This document shows positions 36,211-43,871 of a stretch of 64,000 bases of DNA, in pieces; the first letter of the stretch is position 1, and every line of letters begins with the position of its first letter. The notes below the pieces were generated by a model, which saw only the letters and a list, made by a program, of their open reading frames with translations, was not told the origin of the DNA and made no database searches. Position numbers and translations under genes: made by a program. This DNA is from PSRI01 sp041484195 (GTDB lineage Bacteria; Bacteroidota; Bacteroidia; Chitinophagales; Chitinophagaceae), in contig JBGPHC010000004.1 in NCBI GenBank assembly GCA_041484195.1, forward strand, positions 124,001-188,000, written 5' to 3'.

Positions 36211-36323
36211 AGTCCCTCGGGGTGCTTGAACCCTTTCGTAAATGCCTAAGGCAGAAATGAAAGGGGTAAGGCTGAGAAAATACCCGTAGAACCTGAACAG
36301 GATAATGCCTGCGCAGGGAAGGA
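36211..36323 (+). promoter_or_regulatory. TPP riboswitch (THI element)
   Basis: All aptamer core blocks are in order: CTCGGGGTGC (from 36216), an extended P3 helix (ACCCTTTC with GAAAGGGGT, plus an inner TGCC/GGCA stem), GGCTGAGA, ATACCC, GAACCTGA, then CAGGATAATGCCTG and CGCAGGGAA. GGCTGAGA binds the pyrimidine and the GCGCAGGGA side binds the pyrophosphate in known TPP aptamers. P1 is short here (TCC with GGA, plus flanking pairs). The only gene downstream is a TonB-dependent receptor, so uptake of thiamine or a precursor is indicated. Confidence 0.93.
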
Positions 36324-36354
36324 TGAGTCCTCACATCTCTCCTTTCCTGTTTTT
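36314..36354 (+). terminator. Riboswitch terminator overlapping the aptamer
   Basis: CAGGGAAGGA (36314-36323) pairs with TCCTTTCCTG (36340-36349) in a 10-bp stem with one G-T pair and a 16-base loop, followed by five T. The 5' strand of the stem is also the 3' side of the TPP aptamer (P4 and P1 strands), so the aptamer and the terminator cannot form fully at the same time. Confidence 0.6.
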
Positions 36355-36419
36355 GTAAACCTGGCCAAGACCGTGAGTGCTGATTAACGCAGGTCCGCGG
36401 CTGATAACAAAAACAGAAA

Positions 36420-38858
36420 ATGCTCAAAAAATGGATCTTCACCACAGCCACTTTGCTGTCATCAATGCTGGCACTGGCACAAGGGACAATTAAGGGACAA
36501 GTCAGGGAAGCCGATGTTGCATCTCCCATACCCAATGCTACGGTAAGCCTTTCCAACGGCCCAAACACCCTCTCCGATGAAAATGGGTATTTCCAATTTC
36601 GGAACCTGAGACAGGGGAATTATGAACTTCATGTAAGCAGCGTCGGCTACCGATCTTTTACAGGCACCGTTTCAACGGACCAGAATTCCATCCTGGTAGA
36701 ACTGCAAAAAATAGAACTGCTGATGCAACCCATTGAGATCAGGACAGTCAGGGCAGGCGAAAAATCGCCTTTCACAAAAACCAATATTTCAAAGCCCGAA
36801 ATTGAAAAACTCAACCTGGGGCAGGACCTGCCATTCATCCTTGACCAGACGCCTTCTGTAGTAGTGAATTCCGACGCTGGTAATGGCGTGGGCTATACTG
36901 CTATCCGAATCCGCGGTACGGATGCCACCCGCATCAATATCACGCTCAACGGAATACCCTATAACGACGCGGAATCGCAGGGGAGTTATTTCGTGGACCT
37001 CCCTGATTTTATTTCTTCCGTCAATAATATGCAGGTGCAGCGTGGCGTTGGCACCAGCAGCAATGGAGCCGGCGCATTCGGAGCCACCATCAACCTGAGC
37101 AGCAATGAATTCAATGAGAAGGCCTACGGCGAATTGAATAACAGTTTTGGTTCCTTCAATACCTGGAAGCATACCCTAAGAGCGGGAACCGGTCTCCTCA
37201 ATAACCACTTCACCGTGGATGCCAGGCTTTCGCAAATCGGCAGCGACGGATTCATTGACAGGGGCGCCAGCAATCTAAAATCATTCTATATTTCCAGCGC
37301 GTACTATGATAAATCATCTTCACTCAGGCTCAATATCATTTCGGGAAATGAAAAGACCTACCAGGCATGGAATGGAATACCGGAAGCAAAATTGCGGGGC
37401 AGCAGGGATGAACTGGATGCTCACTACCAGAGAAACGCAGGTTCGCTTTATTTCACAAGTGCCGATTCCATCAATCTTTATCAATCAGGAAACAGAACCT
37501 ATAATTATTTCACCTATCAAAACCAGACCGACAATTATCAACAGGATCATGGGCAATTGTTCTTCAATCACTCATTCAATGAGCGCTTCAGCTTTAATAC
37601 GGCTTTTTTTGTGACTCATGGTAAAGGTTATTACGAAGAATACAAGCCTCAGCAGGAATATGTTTCATACGGCCTGACTAATCCTGTAATCGGGAATGTC
37701 ACTTTACAGCAAACGGATCTCATTCGCCAGCTTTGGTTGGACAATTACTATTATGGCAATGTCAGTTCCCTCCAATATAAATATAAGGGCACTCAATGGA
37801 TTCTCGGAACCGGATGGAACCGATACGATGGCAATCACTATGGCAAAGTAATTTGGGCAGAAACGGGCATTCCCAAAGATTATACCTGGTATCGCCTGGA
37901 TGCAAAGAAGATAGACTTCAATGCCTACTCAAAGCTGCAACAGAAACTGGGACTGCATTGGGAAGGCTTCGCCGATTTCCAATACCGCCGCGTGAAATAT
38001 GATCTCAACGGTTTCAGAGACAATCCGGGACTGATCATCAGCAAGACTTACAATTTCATAAACCCTAAATTGGGTATTAGCTATAGCCAGGGTGAATGGT
38101 TTGGATATTTGAGCTATGCCCTCGCCAATAAGGAACCAAACCGCGATGATTTTGAAGCGGGCCTTACTCAGCAACCCAAACCGGAATCACTTCACGATTT
38201 TGAAATGAGCCTTGCAAAAAGGAATTACAATTTATCCTGGGCTGCCACACTATACTATATGCTTTACAGAAATCAACTGGTAATAACCGGCAAGGTGAAT
38301 GACGTGGGTTCTTATACCAGAACCAATATTCCGAATAGCTATCGGGCGGGTCTGGAGCTTCAGAGTACCTGGAAGCCACTTGCCTGGTTCTATGCAAGCG
38401 CCAATCTCAGCCTCAGCGAAAACAAAGTGAAGAATTTTAATGAGTACCTGGATGATTATGACAATGGTGGCCAAAAATCAAATTCATATTCCAAATCCGA
38501 TATCGCTCTTTCGCCTTCGGTAGTGGGCGCTGCAACATTGAGTTTTCTACCCACGAAAAATTGGGAGCTGGCGGTCCCCGCAAAATATGTAGGCAGGCAG
38601 TATTTGGACAATACAGGCAAGGATTCACGCAGCCTGAATCCATTCTATGTCCAGAATTTCAGAAGCATTTATACCCTGCATCAATTTATTTTCAGTGAGA
38701 TTCATCTGATCCTGCAGGTAAATAACTTGTTCAACAAGGAATATGAGCCCAATGGCTATACCTATAGTTATATTTATGGGGGCGAGACGATCACTGAAAA
38801 TTTTTACTATCCCATGGCAGGAAGAAACTTCATGGCAGGAATCAATTTGAAGTTCTAG
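36420..38858 (+). CDS. TonB-dependent receptor, probably for thiamine or a precursor
   Basis: The 812-residue outer-membrane receptor has a signal peptide (MLKKWIFTTATLLSSMLALAQ) and a carboxypeptidase-regulatory-like domain at about 22-105 (IKGQVREADVASPIPNATVS). The plug follows (LPFILDQTPSVVVNSDAGNG and IRIRGTDATRINITLNG, about 140-180), then a 22-strand barrel with a terminal aromatic strand ending AGINLKF. Energy comes from the TonB complex. The TPP riboswitch 66-209 bp upstream makes thiamine, TPP or a precursor the most likely ligand. There is no SusD partner, which fits vitamin rather than glycan uptake. No thiamine synthesis gene is in the window. Confidence 0.9.
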   Translation: MLKKWIFTTATLLSSMLALAQGTIKGQVREADVASPIPNATVSLSNGPNTLSDENGYFQFRNLRQGNYELHVSSVGYRSFTGTVSTDQNSILVELQKIELLMQPIEIRTVRAGEKSPFTKTNISKPEIEKLNLGQDLPFILDQTPSVVVNSDAGNGVGYTAIRIRGTDATRINITLNGIPYNDAESQGSYFVDLPDFISSVNNMQVQRGVGTSSNGAGAFGATINLSSNEFNEKAYGELNNSFGSFNTWKHTLRAGTGLLNNHFTVDARLSQIGSDGFIDRGASNLKSFYISSAYYDKSSSLRLNIISGNEKTYQAWNGIPEAKLRGSRDELDAHYQRNAGSLYFTSADSINLYQSGNRTYNYFTYQNQTDNYQQDHGQLFFNHSFNERFSFNTAFFVTHGKGYYEEYKPQQEYVSYGLTNPVIGNVTLQQTDLIRQLWLDNYYYGNVSSLQYKYKGTQWILGTGWNRYDGNHYGKVIWAETGIPKDYTWYRLDAKKIDFNAYSKLQQKLGLHWEGFADFQYRRVKYDLNGFRDNPGLIISKTYNFINPKLGISYSQGEWFGYLSYALANKEPNRDDFEAGLTQQPKPESLHDFEMSLAKRNYNLSWAATLYYMLYRNQLVITGKVNDVGSYTRTNIPNSYRAGLELQSTWKPLAWFYASANLSLSENKVKNFNEYLDDYDNGGQKSNSYSKSDIALSPSVVGAATLSFLPTKNWELAVPAKYVGRQYLDNTGKDSRSLNPFYVQNFRSIYTLHQFIFSEIHLILQVNNLFNKEYEPNGYTYSYIYGGETITENFYYPMAGRNFMAGINLKF

Positions 38859-39022
38859 TCCATTTCGCATTGGCGAATTTGACATCATATCTCCTGCGGT
38901 CACGGCAATGGCAATCAAATTTGAAGATATTCGGAGTATGGGGATTATTCAGGCATCAGTATTCAATATATTCAGCTGGCAGCAGTTTTCTTTTTTATCT
39001 TTAGACAGATTGATCATAATAT

Positions 39023-40234
39023 ATGCGACGGCTTTTGTTTTTCATTTTGTTTCTTGCCTGGTGCCAGAATTCTGCTTTGGCACAGCGGGTAGGGACTATT
39101 GAAGTAAGGGCGGGGAATCATACCAGCTTTCGCGCTCCACTACGGGCTCAATTGCCAAGGCCGCTCAAAGGTTCGAACGATTGGCTGCTGGTGGATTTGA
39201 AGACCGGGAAAAAGTTTCCCGCACAATTGCTGGATAGCCTGGGCTTGATTTTTATTCCGCCTGACAGCATTCCGGCGGGCAGCATCGCCAGGTATGAAAT
39301 CCGAAAAGCAAAGCTCTTAGTAGGAAAACCACCGGTCACCATCCAAAAAGAAAAAGAAGGTCTGCTTATTAGTGTAGGGAACAGGCCGGTATTTTTCTAC
39401 CATACAATGGAATCCCTTCCTCCGGCAGACAGTCCCACTTACTACCGCAGAAGCGGATTCATTCATCCTTTGTACAGTCCCGACGGGAAAATTATGACAG
39501 ACGATTTTCCTCTTGGCCATATTCACCAGCATGCGATTTTCATGGCTTGGGTCAACACGAGATTCAGAAATGAATTTGTGGATTTCTGGAATCAGCACCT
39601 GCAAAAAGGCACGGTTGAACATGTTGATGTGATGGCGATCCGGGAGGGACCAGTTTGCGCGCAACTAAGGGCGAGCCTTCGTCATAAGAGTTTCAAATTC
39701 GGGGAAGTGTTAAAAGAGATTTGGCTCATCACTATCTATCCATTTTCAGATCATTTTCTGTTCGATCTCGAGTCTGAGCAGGTCAATACCAGCAGTGACA
39801 CCTTATTTCTCAACCAATACCATTATGGCGGACTGGCATTCCGGGGCAGCAGGGAGTGGAATCCGGATGATAAAACGCATTTTAGAAAAAACTGGCATAT
39901 TCTCACAAGCGAAGGAATCATTGATACCCTAGCCAATCATACACATGCCCGATGGGTGGATGCCTGGGGCGAGATTGATGGTGGTACAGCGGGAACTACA
40001 GTCCTGGCCCATCCAACGGACTTCAGGTATCCTCAGGCAATCAGGGTGCATCCCACCATGCCTTATTGGTCCTTTGCACCAGTGATTGATGGGGCATTCT
40101 GGCTCGCACCCGGGGAACCCTACCGTTCAAAATACCGGTATTACGTGCACCGTGGCGCTCCTGATAAAACTAAAATTGAAAAATTGAATGATGATTGGGT
40201 AGATCCTCCAACCGTAACGGTTCACATTCCCTGA
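39023..40234 (+). CDS. DUF6807 (PmoA-like) exported protein
   Basis: The 403-residue protein has a signal peptide (MRRLLFFILFLAWCQNSALA) and matches the DUF6807 family, often labelled methane oxygenase PmoA in databases although it has no link with particulate methane monooxygenase. Conserved-looking stretches are RSGFIHPLYSPDGKIMTDDFP (starting near residue 143), GHIHQHAIFMAW near 165 and HYGGLAFRGS near 265. A jelly-roll fold that binds carbohydrate or metal through the His-rich part is plausible. The gene stands alone downstream of the TonB receptor (164 bp). No function is assigned. Confidence 0.75.
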   Translation: MRRLLFFILFLAWCQNSALAQRVGTIEVRAGNHTSFRAPLRAQLPRPLKGSNDWLLVDLKTGKKFPAQLLDSLGLIFIPPDSIPAGSIARYEIRKAKLLVGKPPVTIQKEKEGLLISVGNRPVFFYHTMESLPPADSPTYYRRSGFIHPLYSPDGKIMTDDFPLGHIHQHAIFMAWVNTRFRNEFVDFWNQHLQKGTVEHVDVMAIREGPVCAQLRASLRHKSFKFGEVLKEIWLITIYPFSDHFLFDLESEQVNTSSDTLFLNQYHYGGLAFRGSREWNPDDKTHFRKNWHILTSEGIIDTLANHTHARWVDAWGEIDGGTAGTTVLAHPTDFRYPQAIRVHPTMPYWSFAPVIDGAFWLAPGEPYRSKYRYYVHRGAPDKTKIEKLNDDWVDPPTVTVHIP

Positions 40235-40251
40235 ATGATATTGTATGCAGT

Positions 40252-40280
40252 ATAAAAAAAGCCGCGTTTTCCGCGCAATC
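40252..40280 (-). terminator. Possible terminator after the rhodanese gene
   Basis: A short CGCG/CGCG stem with a GAAAA loop is followed on the minus strand by GCTTTTTTT. The stem is only 4-5 bp, so strength is doubtful, but the position 17 bp beyond the stop of the minus-strand gene is right. Confidence 0.4.
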
Positions 40281-40296
40281 CGTGTAATCAGCGTAA

Positions 40297-40605
40297 TCAG
40301 CTATAATACTTCTCCAGCCATACCAACATTCCGCCCGCGAGGTTCCTGGTATTGCTGAATCCAAGAGTATCGAGAATAAGGCAAGCCTGGCCACTTCTGT
40401 TTCCACTCCTGCAATAACAAATGACTTCGGAATCCCTGAGGTCTTCCAGATCTTCCACCTGCATGCTCTGGATCTTGCCGAGAGGGTATAGAGTTCCACC
40501 AATATTGAATTCGGCATTTTCCTGGGGTTCCCTCACGTCAATCAGGTTCAATTTTTCACCCGCGTCAATTCTTGATTTCAATTCTTCAGCCGTGATGATC
40601 TGCAT
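40297..40605 (-). CDS. Single-domain rhodanese-like protein
   Basis: The 102-residue cytoplasmic protein has one rhodanese domain. The active-site loop reads CRSGNRSG with Cys near residue 68, and IDVREPQENAEFNIGG precedes it. Such proteins carry sulfane sulfur for detoxification, Fe-S or tRNA thiolation. It is downstream of a PASTA gene and ddl on the same strand (42 bp after PASTA) and may be in their operon. The partner is unknown. Confidence 0.9.
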   Translation of the reverse strand: MQIITAEELKSRIDAGEKLNLIDVREPQENAEFNIGGTLYPLGKIQSMQVEDLEDLRDSEVICYCRSGNRSGQACLILDTLGFSNTRNLAGGMLVWLEKYYS

Positions 40606-40647
40606 TTCTTAATATTTATGCCTCAAATATAATCGATATCCTGATCA

Positions 40648-41484
40648 TTAATATTCGCTGGACGGGGCTCCTCCTACCGGGGGTTTTACCATCAGGCTGT
40701 CGGTTTTCCGCTCCGGTTTCTCTACACTCAGCCAGATATCTATCATCTGCCCCTGTCTCATCCGGTTCAACTTCCTTGCAAAATTGAGTCTTTCCGGTTG
40801 CTGACGATACACATAGGCGGCGAGGGTATCTCTTACTTCGGATTCGGGAACCACACTGCCCAGCATGATCCCATTCGCCTCCAGGTATGTTTTCGCTTCT
40901 TCATAAGTCATTCCGAATAAATCAGGAACAGCCATATCTTCATTGCCCAGTCCCGCCCCCAGAACCAGGGAGATGGTGCTTCCCATTTCAATCTTCGTTC
41001 CGGGTTTGATATCTGCGCCTTTGAACAGTTGATCCAATACCGCATTCTTCGCGATATCAGGTTTATAGCTGGTATCGCCTAGTTTCAGGCCACGGGCCCT
41101 CATCTCAATATCCGCATTTCTGAAACTCATGCCTACCAGGTTTGGCATTTCTATAATCGGCGGAATCGCACGGTTCACTGTAAGATACACGGTACGATTG
41201 ACTTTCACTGAGGCATCAGGTTCAGGGAATTGTTTCACCACCGTAAGTTTCTGAATCGTATCATAGTACACCGAGTCCTGCACCACCACTTCAAATCCCT
41301 GTTGCTCCAGGAGTTTCGTGGCTTCGTCAATATTCCTGCCTTTTATATCCGGGATCTTCAGGTAAGTTCCGTGATGGGTGAAGTATTCCAACGACTGGAA
41401 AAAAACAAAGACTCCAAGGAGAATGATAACAAAAGCGGTCAGGAGGCTTAACCACAAAGGGCGATTCGTAATGAATTTGAACAT
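40648..41484 (-). CDS. Membrane-anchored triple PASTA protein
   Basis: The 278-residue protein has a short cytoplasmic start, one transmembrane helix (about residues 11-33) and three PASTA domains outside: residues 40-110 (YLKIPDIKGRNIDEATKLLE), 112-185 (MPNLVGMSFRNADIEMRARG) and 190-260 (VPDLFGMTYEEAKTYLEANG). PASTA domains bind muropeptides or beta-lactams in kinases and penicillin-binding proteins, but there is no kinase or transpeptidase part here. It follows ddl by 111 bp, which supports a role at the cell wall. A Pro-rich tail ends the protein. Confidence 0.88.
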   Translation of the reverse strand: MFKFITNRPLWLSLLTAFVIILLGVFVFFQSLEYFTHHGTYLKIPDIKGRNIDEATKLLEQQGFEVVVQDSVYYDTIQKLTVVKQFPEPDASVKVNRTVYLTVNRAIPPIIEMPNLVGMSFRNADIEMRARGLKLGDTSYKPDIAKNAVLDQLFKGADIKPGTKIEMGSTISLVLGAGLGNEDMAVPDLFGMTYEEAKTYLEANGIMLGSVVPESEVRDTLAAYVYRQQPERLNFARKLNRMRQGQMIDIWLSVEKPERKTDSLMVKPPVGGAPSSEY

Positions 41485-41595
41485 GAGCTGGAAAATTCTG
41501 AATTATTTTTATGAATCCCTGACCACCCCGGGAACTGTTTCACCTACCATTGATACACACACCACGATCTTACTTTACTAATTCCGAACCTATAA

Positions 41596-42603
41596 TCATT
41601 TCAGGTGATGCAATTGGGGAATGGCTAATGCATCGTCAATCAAAGCCGAATAAAATTCCTTCAATGTCCATCCCATGGCCCTCACCTGCTGTGGCACTAT
41701 GCTGGCCGCGCTCTGGCCCGGCACGGTGTTGATCTCAAGCAAATATGGAGCCTTCTTTTCTTCATTGTATATGAAATCCATTCGCACGACCCCCCTGCAG
41801 TTAAAGATTTGGAATACTTTACGGGCTATCTCCCTGATCTGCCCCGCAACCTGTTCCTCTATTTTCGCGGGCGTGATTTCTTCAGACATTCCAGCAGTAT
41901 ATTTTGCTTCATAATCGAAGAATTCCTTTTTGCTGATTACTTCGGTTATGGGTAAGACTGTGATGCCCTTTACTGTTTTACATACTCCAACTGTAAATTC
42001 CCTTCCAGCGATAAATTCCTCTATCAATACCTGGTCGTCTTCTTTGAATGCTTTCTCCAGGGCTGCCGATAAATTTTCGGGCATGACCACTTTGCTCATC
42101 CCAATGCTGGAGCCGCCATTATTGGGTTTCACAAATACAGGCAGGCGAAGCTGCTTCAAAATCTCCTCCGGGCTGGTGAGTTCCTGTTTGAAAAGGTGCA
42201 ATGATTTTGCCACATGCAAGCCGGCGAATGCTGCCACGGCAACCGTATATCTCTTATTGAAAGTAAGGGCGGAAGTCGCGCAATCGCAGGTTGTATAAGG
42301 AAGATTCATCAGGTCGAAATATCCCTGCAATTTTCCATCTTCACCAGGTGTGCCATGGATCCCAATAAGGACCGCATGGAAAAATATCTTTTTTTCATTT
42401 ACCTGCAATGAAAAATCATTCTTGTCAATGGTTATTTTCACGCCTTCCGATGATTCATAGGTCCATCCATCAGGCCGGATATCAATCTTATAGATATTGT
42501 ATTTATCCTTATCTACATTATGCATGATGGTAATGGCGCTCTCATAGGAAATCACTGACTCACCGGAATAGCCGCCTGTAACGAACGCGATATTGGGTTT
42601 CAT
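41596..42603 (-). CDS. ddl: D-alanine--D-alanine ligase
   Basis: The 335-residue ATP-grasp enzyme makes the D-Ala-D-Ala dipeptide of peptidoglycan in the cytoplasm. The N-domain opens KPNIAFVTGGYSGESVISYES. The ATP-grasp core includes PVFVKPNNGGSSIGMSKV near residue 157 and EFIAGREFTVGV near 200; metal ligands lie in MDFIYNEE and LLEINTVPGQSAASIVPQQ near the end. The length is normal and the start clear. It is upstream of PASTA and rhodanese genes. Confidence 0.95.
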   Translation of the reverse strand: MKPNIAFVTGGYSGESVISYESAITIMHNVDKDKYNIYKIDIRPDGWTYESSEGVKITIDKNDFSLQVNEKKIFFHAVLIGIHGTPGEDGKLQGYFDLMNLPYTTCDCATSALTFNKRYTVAVAAFAGLHVAKSLHLFKQELTSPEEILKQLRLPVFVKPNNGGSSIGMSKVVMPENLSAALEKAFKEDDQVLIEEFIAGREFTVGVCKTVKGITVLPITEVISKKEFFDYEAKYTAGMSEEITPAKIEEQVAGQIREIARKVFQIFNCRGVVRMDFIYNEEKKAPYLLEINTVPGQSAASIVPQQVRAMGWTLKEFYSALIDDALAIPQLHHLK

Positions 42604-42767
42604 TCAAGAATATAGTTTGCCTGTAAAGAAACGATTTTTGCTTTCAATTTATGATATGGCGCTGTAAGATTGAATCTCTTTTTAATGAAATCTTAGGATA
42701 TAGGCCGTCCTCTTCATCCATCTCAGCAATGCCTCAAATCCGGCTCCTGCCCGGAATTCTTTGCTTC

Positions 42768-43232
42768 TCATTGATCCTTGCCAATTCCCTGGTTGCCGGT
42801 ATCGAGCACCATTTTCCATTTCCCGTTATCCTGTCTCCTCCAGATGGAGACATAGGTGCCCTTATAAGTGGAATCCTTTATTTGCATACTGTAGATTCCA
42901 TAGGTAAACCCGAGGTCTCCTGACTTTGACATGTCGGCTCCCTGGGGCTCCCAAGTGAGGGTAAAACTGGAATCTTCAATGGAACTGAGGTAGTCCACCG
43001 CGAAGGCGCCCACCAGGGGAAGGTGGTTTTGGCGCAATAGTACGCCCTCATCTTCTATATATTCAATGAAAGCCTGTTTCATCCCGGCTTCTTTGGACCG
43101 ATTTGAGAAATCCATGTCCGTCTGCTGCATTTCGTTTAAAGCGTTCATCTGATCTGTAGGCTTGTGAAATTCCCAGTTGCAGGCGGTCAGAAAAGGGATC
43201 GCGGCCAGCATCAGTAGAAATAATTTTTTCAT
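42768..43232 (-). CDS. Lipoprotein with NTF2/DUF4440-like fold
   Basis: The 154-residue protein has a lipoprotein signal (MKKLFLLMLAAIPFLTAC) and a body that resembles SnoaL/DUF4440 proteins: helix MQQTDMDFSNRSKEAGMKQAF, then IEDEGVLLRQNHLPLVG, and strands LTWEPQGADMSKSGDLGFTYG and YVSIWRRQDNGKWKMVLDTG. These cone-shaped folds bind small ligands; most exported ones are unassigned. A hairpin lies 20-52 bp upstream. Expression and ligand are unknown. Confidence 0.75.
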   Translation of the reverse strand: MKKLFLLMLAAIPFLTACNWEFHKPTDQMNALNEMQQTDMDFSNRSKEAGMKQAFIEYIEDEGVLLRQNHLPLVGAFAVDYLSSIEDSSFTLTWEPQGADMSKSGDLGFTYGIYSMQIKDSTYKGTYVSIWRRQDNGKWKMVLDTGNQGIGKDQ

Positions 43233-43252
43233 GGCATATTAATTAAATGAAA

Positions 43253-43284
43253 GAGGTGAAGGACTTCCTTGATGCCTTCACCTC
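43253..43284 (-). terminator. Strong hairpin downstream of the ferredoxin gene
   Basis: A perfect 10-bp stem (GAGGTGAAGG with CCTTCACCTC) and a 12-base loop, followed on the minus strand by TTTCATTT. Two more small stems (GCGGG/CCCGC and TGGCG/CGCCA) lie at about 43288-43332. Together they may end the ferredoxin transcript or form the leader of the lipoprotein gene that starts 20 bp further on. Confidence 0.45.
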
Positions 43285-43445
43285 GTAGCGGGAAATATCA
43301 CCCGCCTGTAGCTGGCGTAATAAGCGCCACAATTTATAATTTACGGCTTAGTCGAATGAATCCGGTTTCATGAAAGGTATTGCTGAAATACCGGTTTCAC
43401 TCAGCTTCCAGTTGATTCGATCGTCAGATTCCAAAACGGCGATCA

Positions 43446-43793
43446 TTATACATGCAGCCGCTCTTTCTTTGCCAGCAGTTCTTCCACCGTTTCCTTGTAC
43501 ATTTCATCAGGAACGCAGCAATCAACCGGACAAACGGCAGCGCACTGAGGTTCCTCATGAAATCCCTGACATTCGGTACATTTATTGGGCACGATATAAT
43601 ATATGTCAACACTGATTGGCGGGTTCCGCTGCTGTGCATCAATGGCAGTTCCATCCATCATCGTATAAGCTCCTTTGATTGTAGTGCCATCGGCAATGGC
43701 CCATTCCACGCCTCCTTCATAAATAGCATTATTGGGACATTCTGGTTCACAAGCTCCGCAATTGATACATTCTTCCGTGATTTTTATAGCCAT
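43446..43793 (-). CDS. 2[4Fe-4S] ferredoxin (Alvin type)
   Basis: The 115-residue electron carrier starts MAIKITEECINCGACEPECP. The first cluster motif is CINCGACEPECP (CX2CX2CX3CP). The second is CTEC, then eight residues, then CAAVCP, the CX2CX8CX3C pattern of Allochromatium-type ferredoxins. Start 43793 is preferred over the longer open frame to 43844. The gene is divergent from the acyl-CoA reductase, with interleaved promoters between them, a pairing I recall from other Bacteroidota. The redox partner is unknown. Confidence 0.9.
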   Translation of the reverse strand: MAIKITEECINCGACEPECPNNAIYEGGVEWAIADGTTIKGAYTMMDGTAIDAQQRNPPISVDIYYIVPNKCTECQGFHEEPQCAAVCPVDCCVPDEMYKETVEELLAKKERLHV

Positions 43794-43828
43794 ACTAATA
43801 TACGTTTTATGTGGGTTGGTTTTCGGAT

Positions 43829-43849
43829 TAGATTTGCACAGCAAATATA
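43829..43849. promoter_or_regulatory. Interleaved divergent -7 boxes
   Basis: On the plus strand TAGATTTG (43829-43836), with TTTA 19 bp upstream, points to the acyl-CoA reductase. On the minus strand TATATTTG (plus 43842-43849 reads CAAATATA) points to the ferredoxin. The -7 boxes are only 5 bp apart, so the two polymerase footprints would overlap. Leaders of about 30 and 43 bases result. The -33 of the minus promoter is unclear. Confidence 0.5.
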
Positions 43850-43871
43850 CTTAGATCCGAACTAAAATGAT

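Noticed and set aside
36158..36568. Minus-strand open frame across the riboswitch and receptor start
   Set aside because: It covers the TPP aptamer and promoter on the other strand and has no protein-like features.
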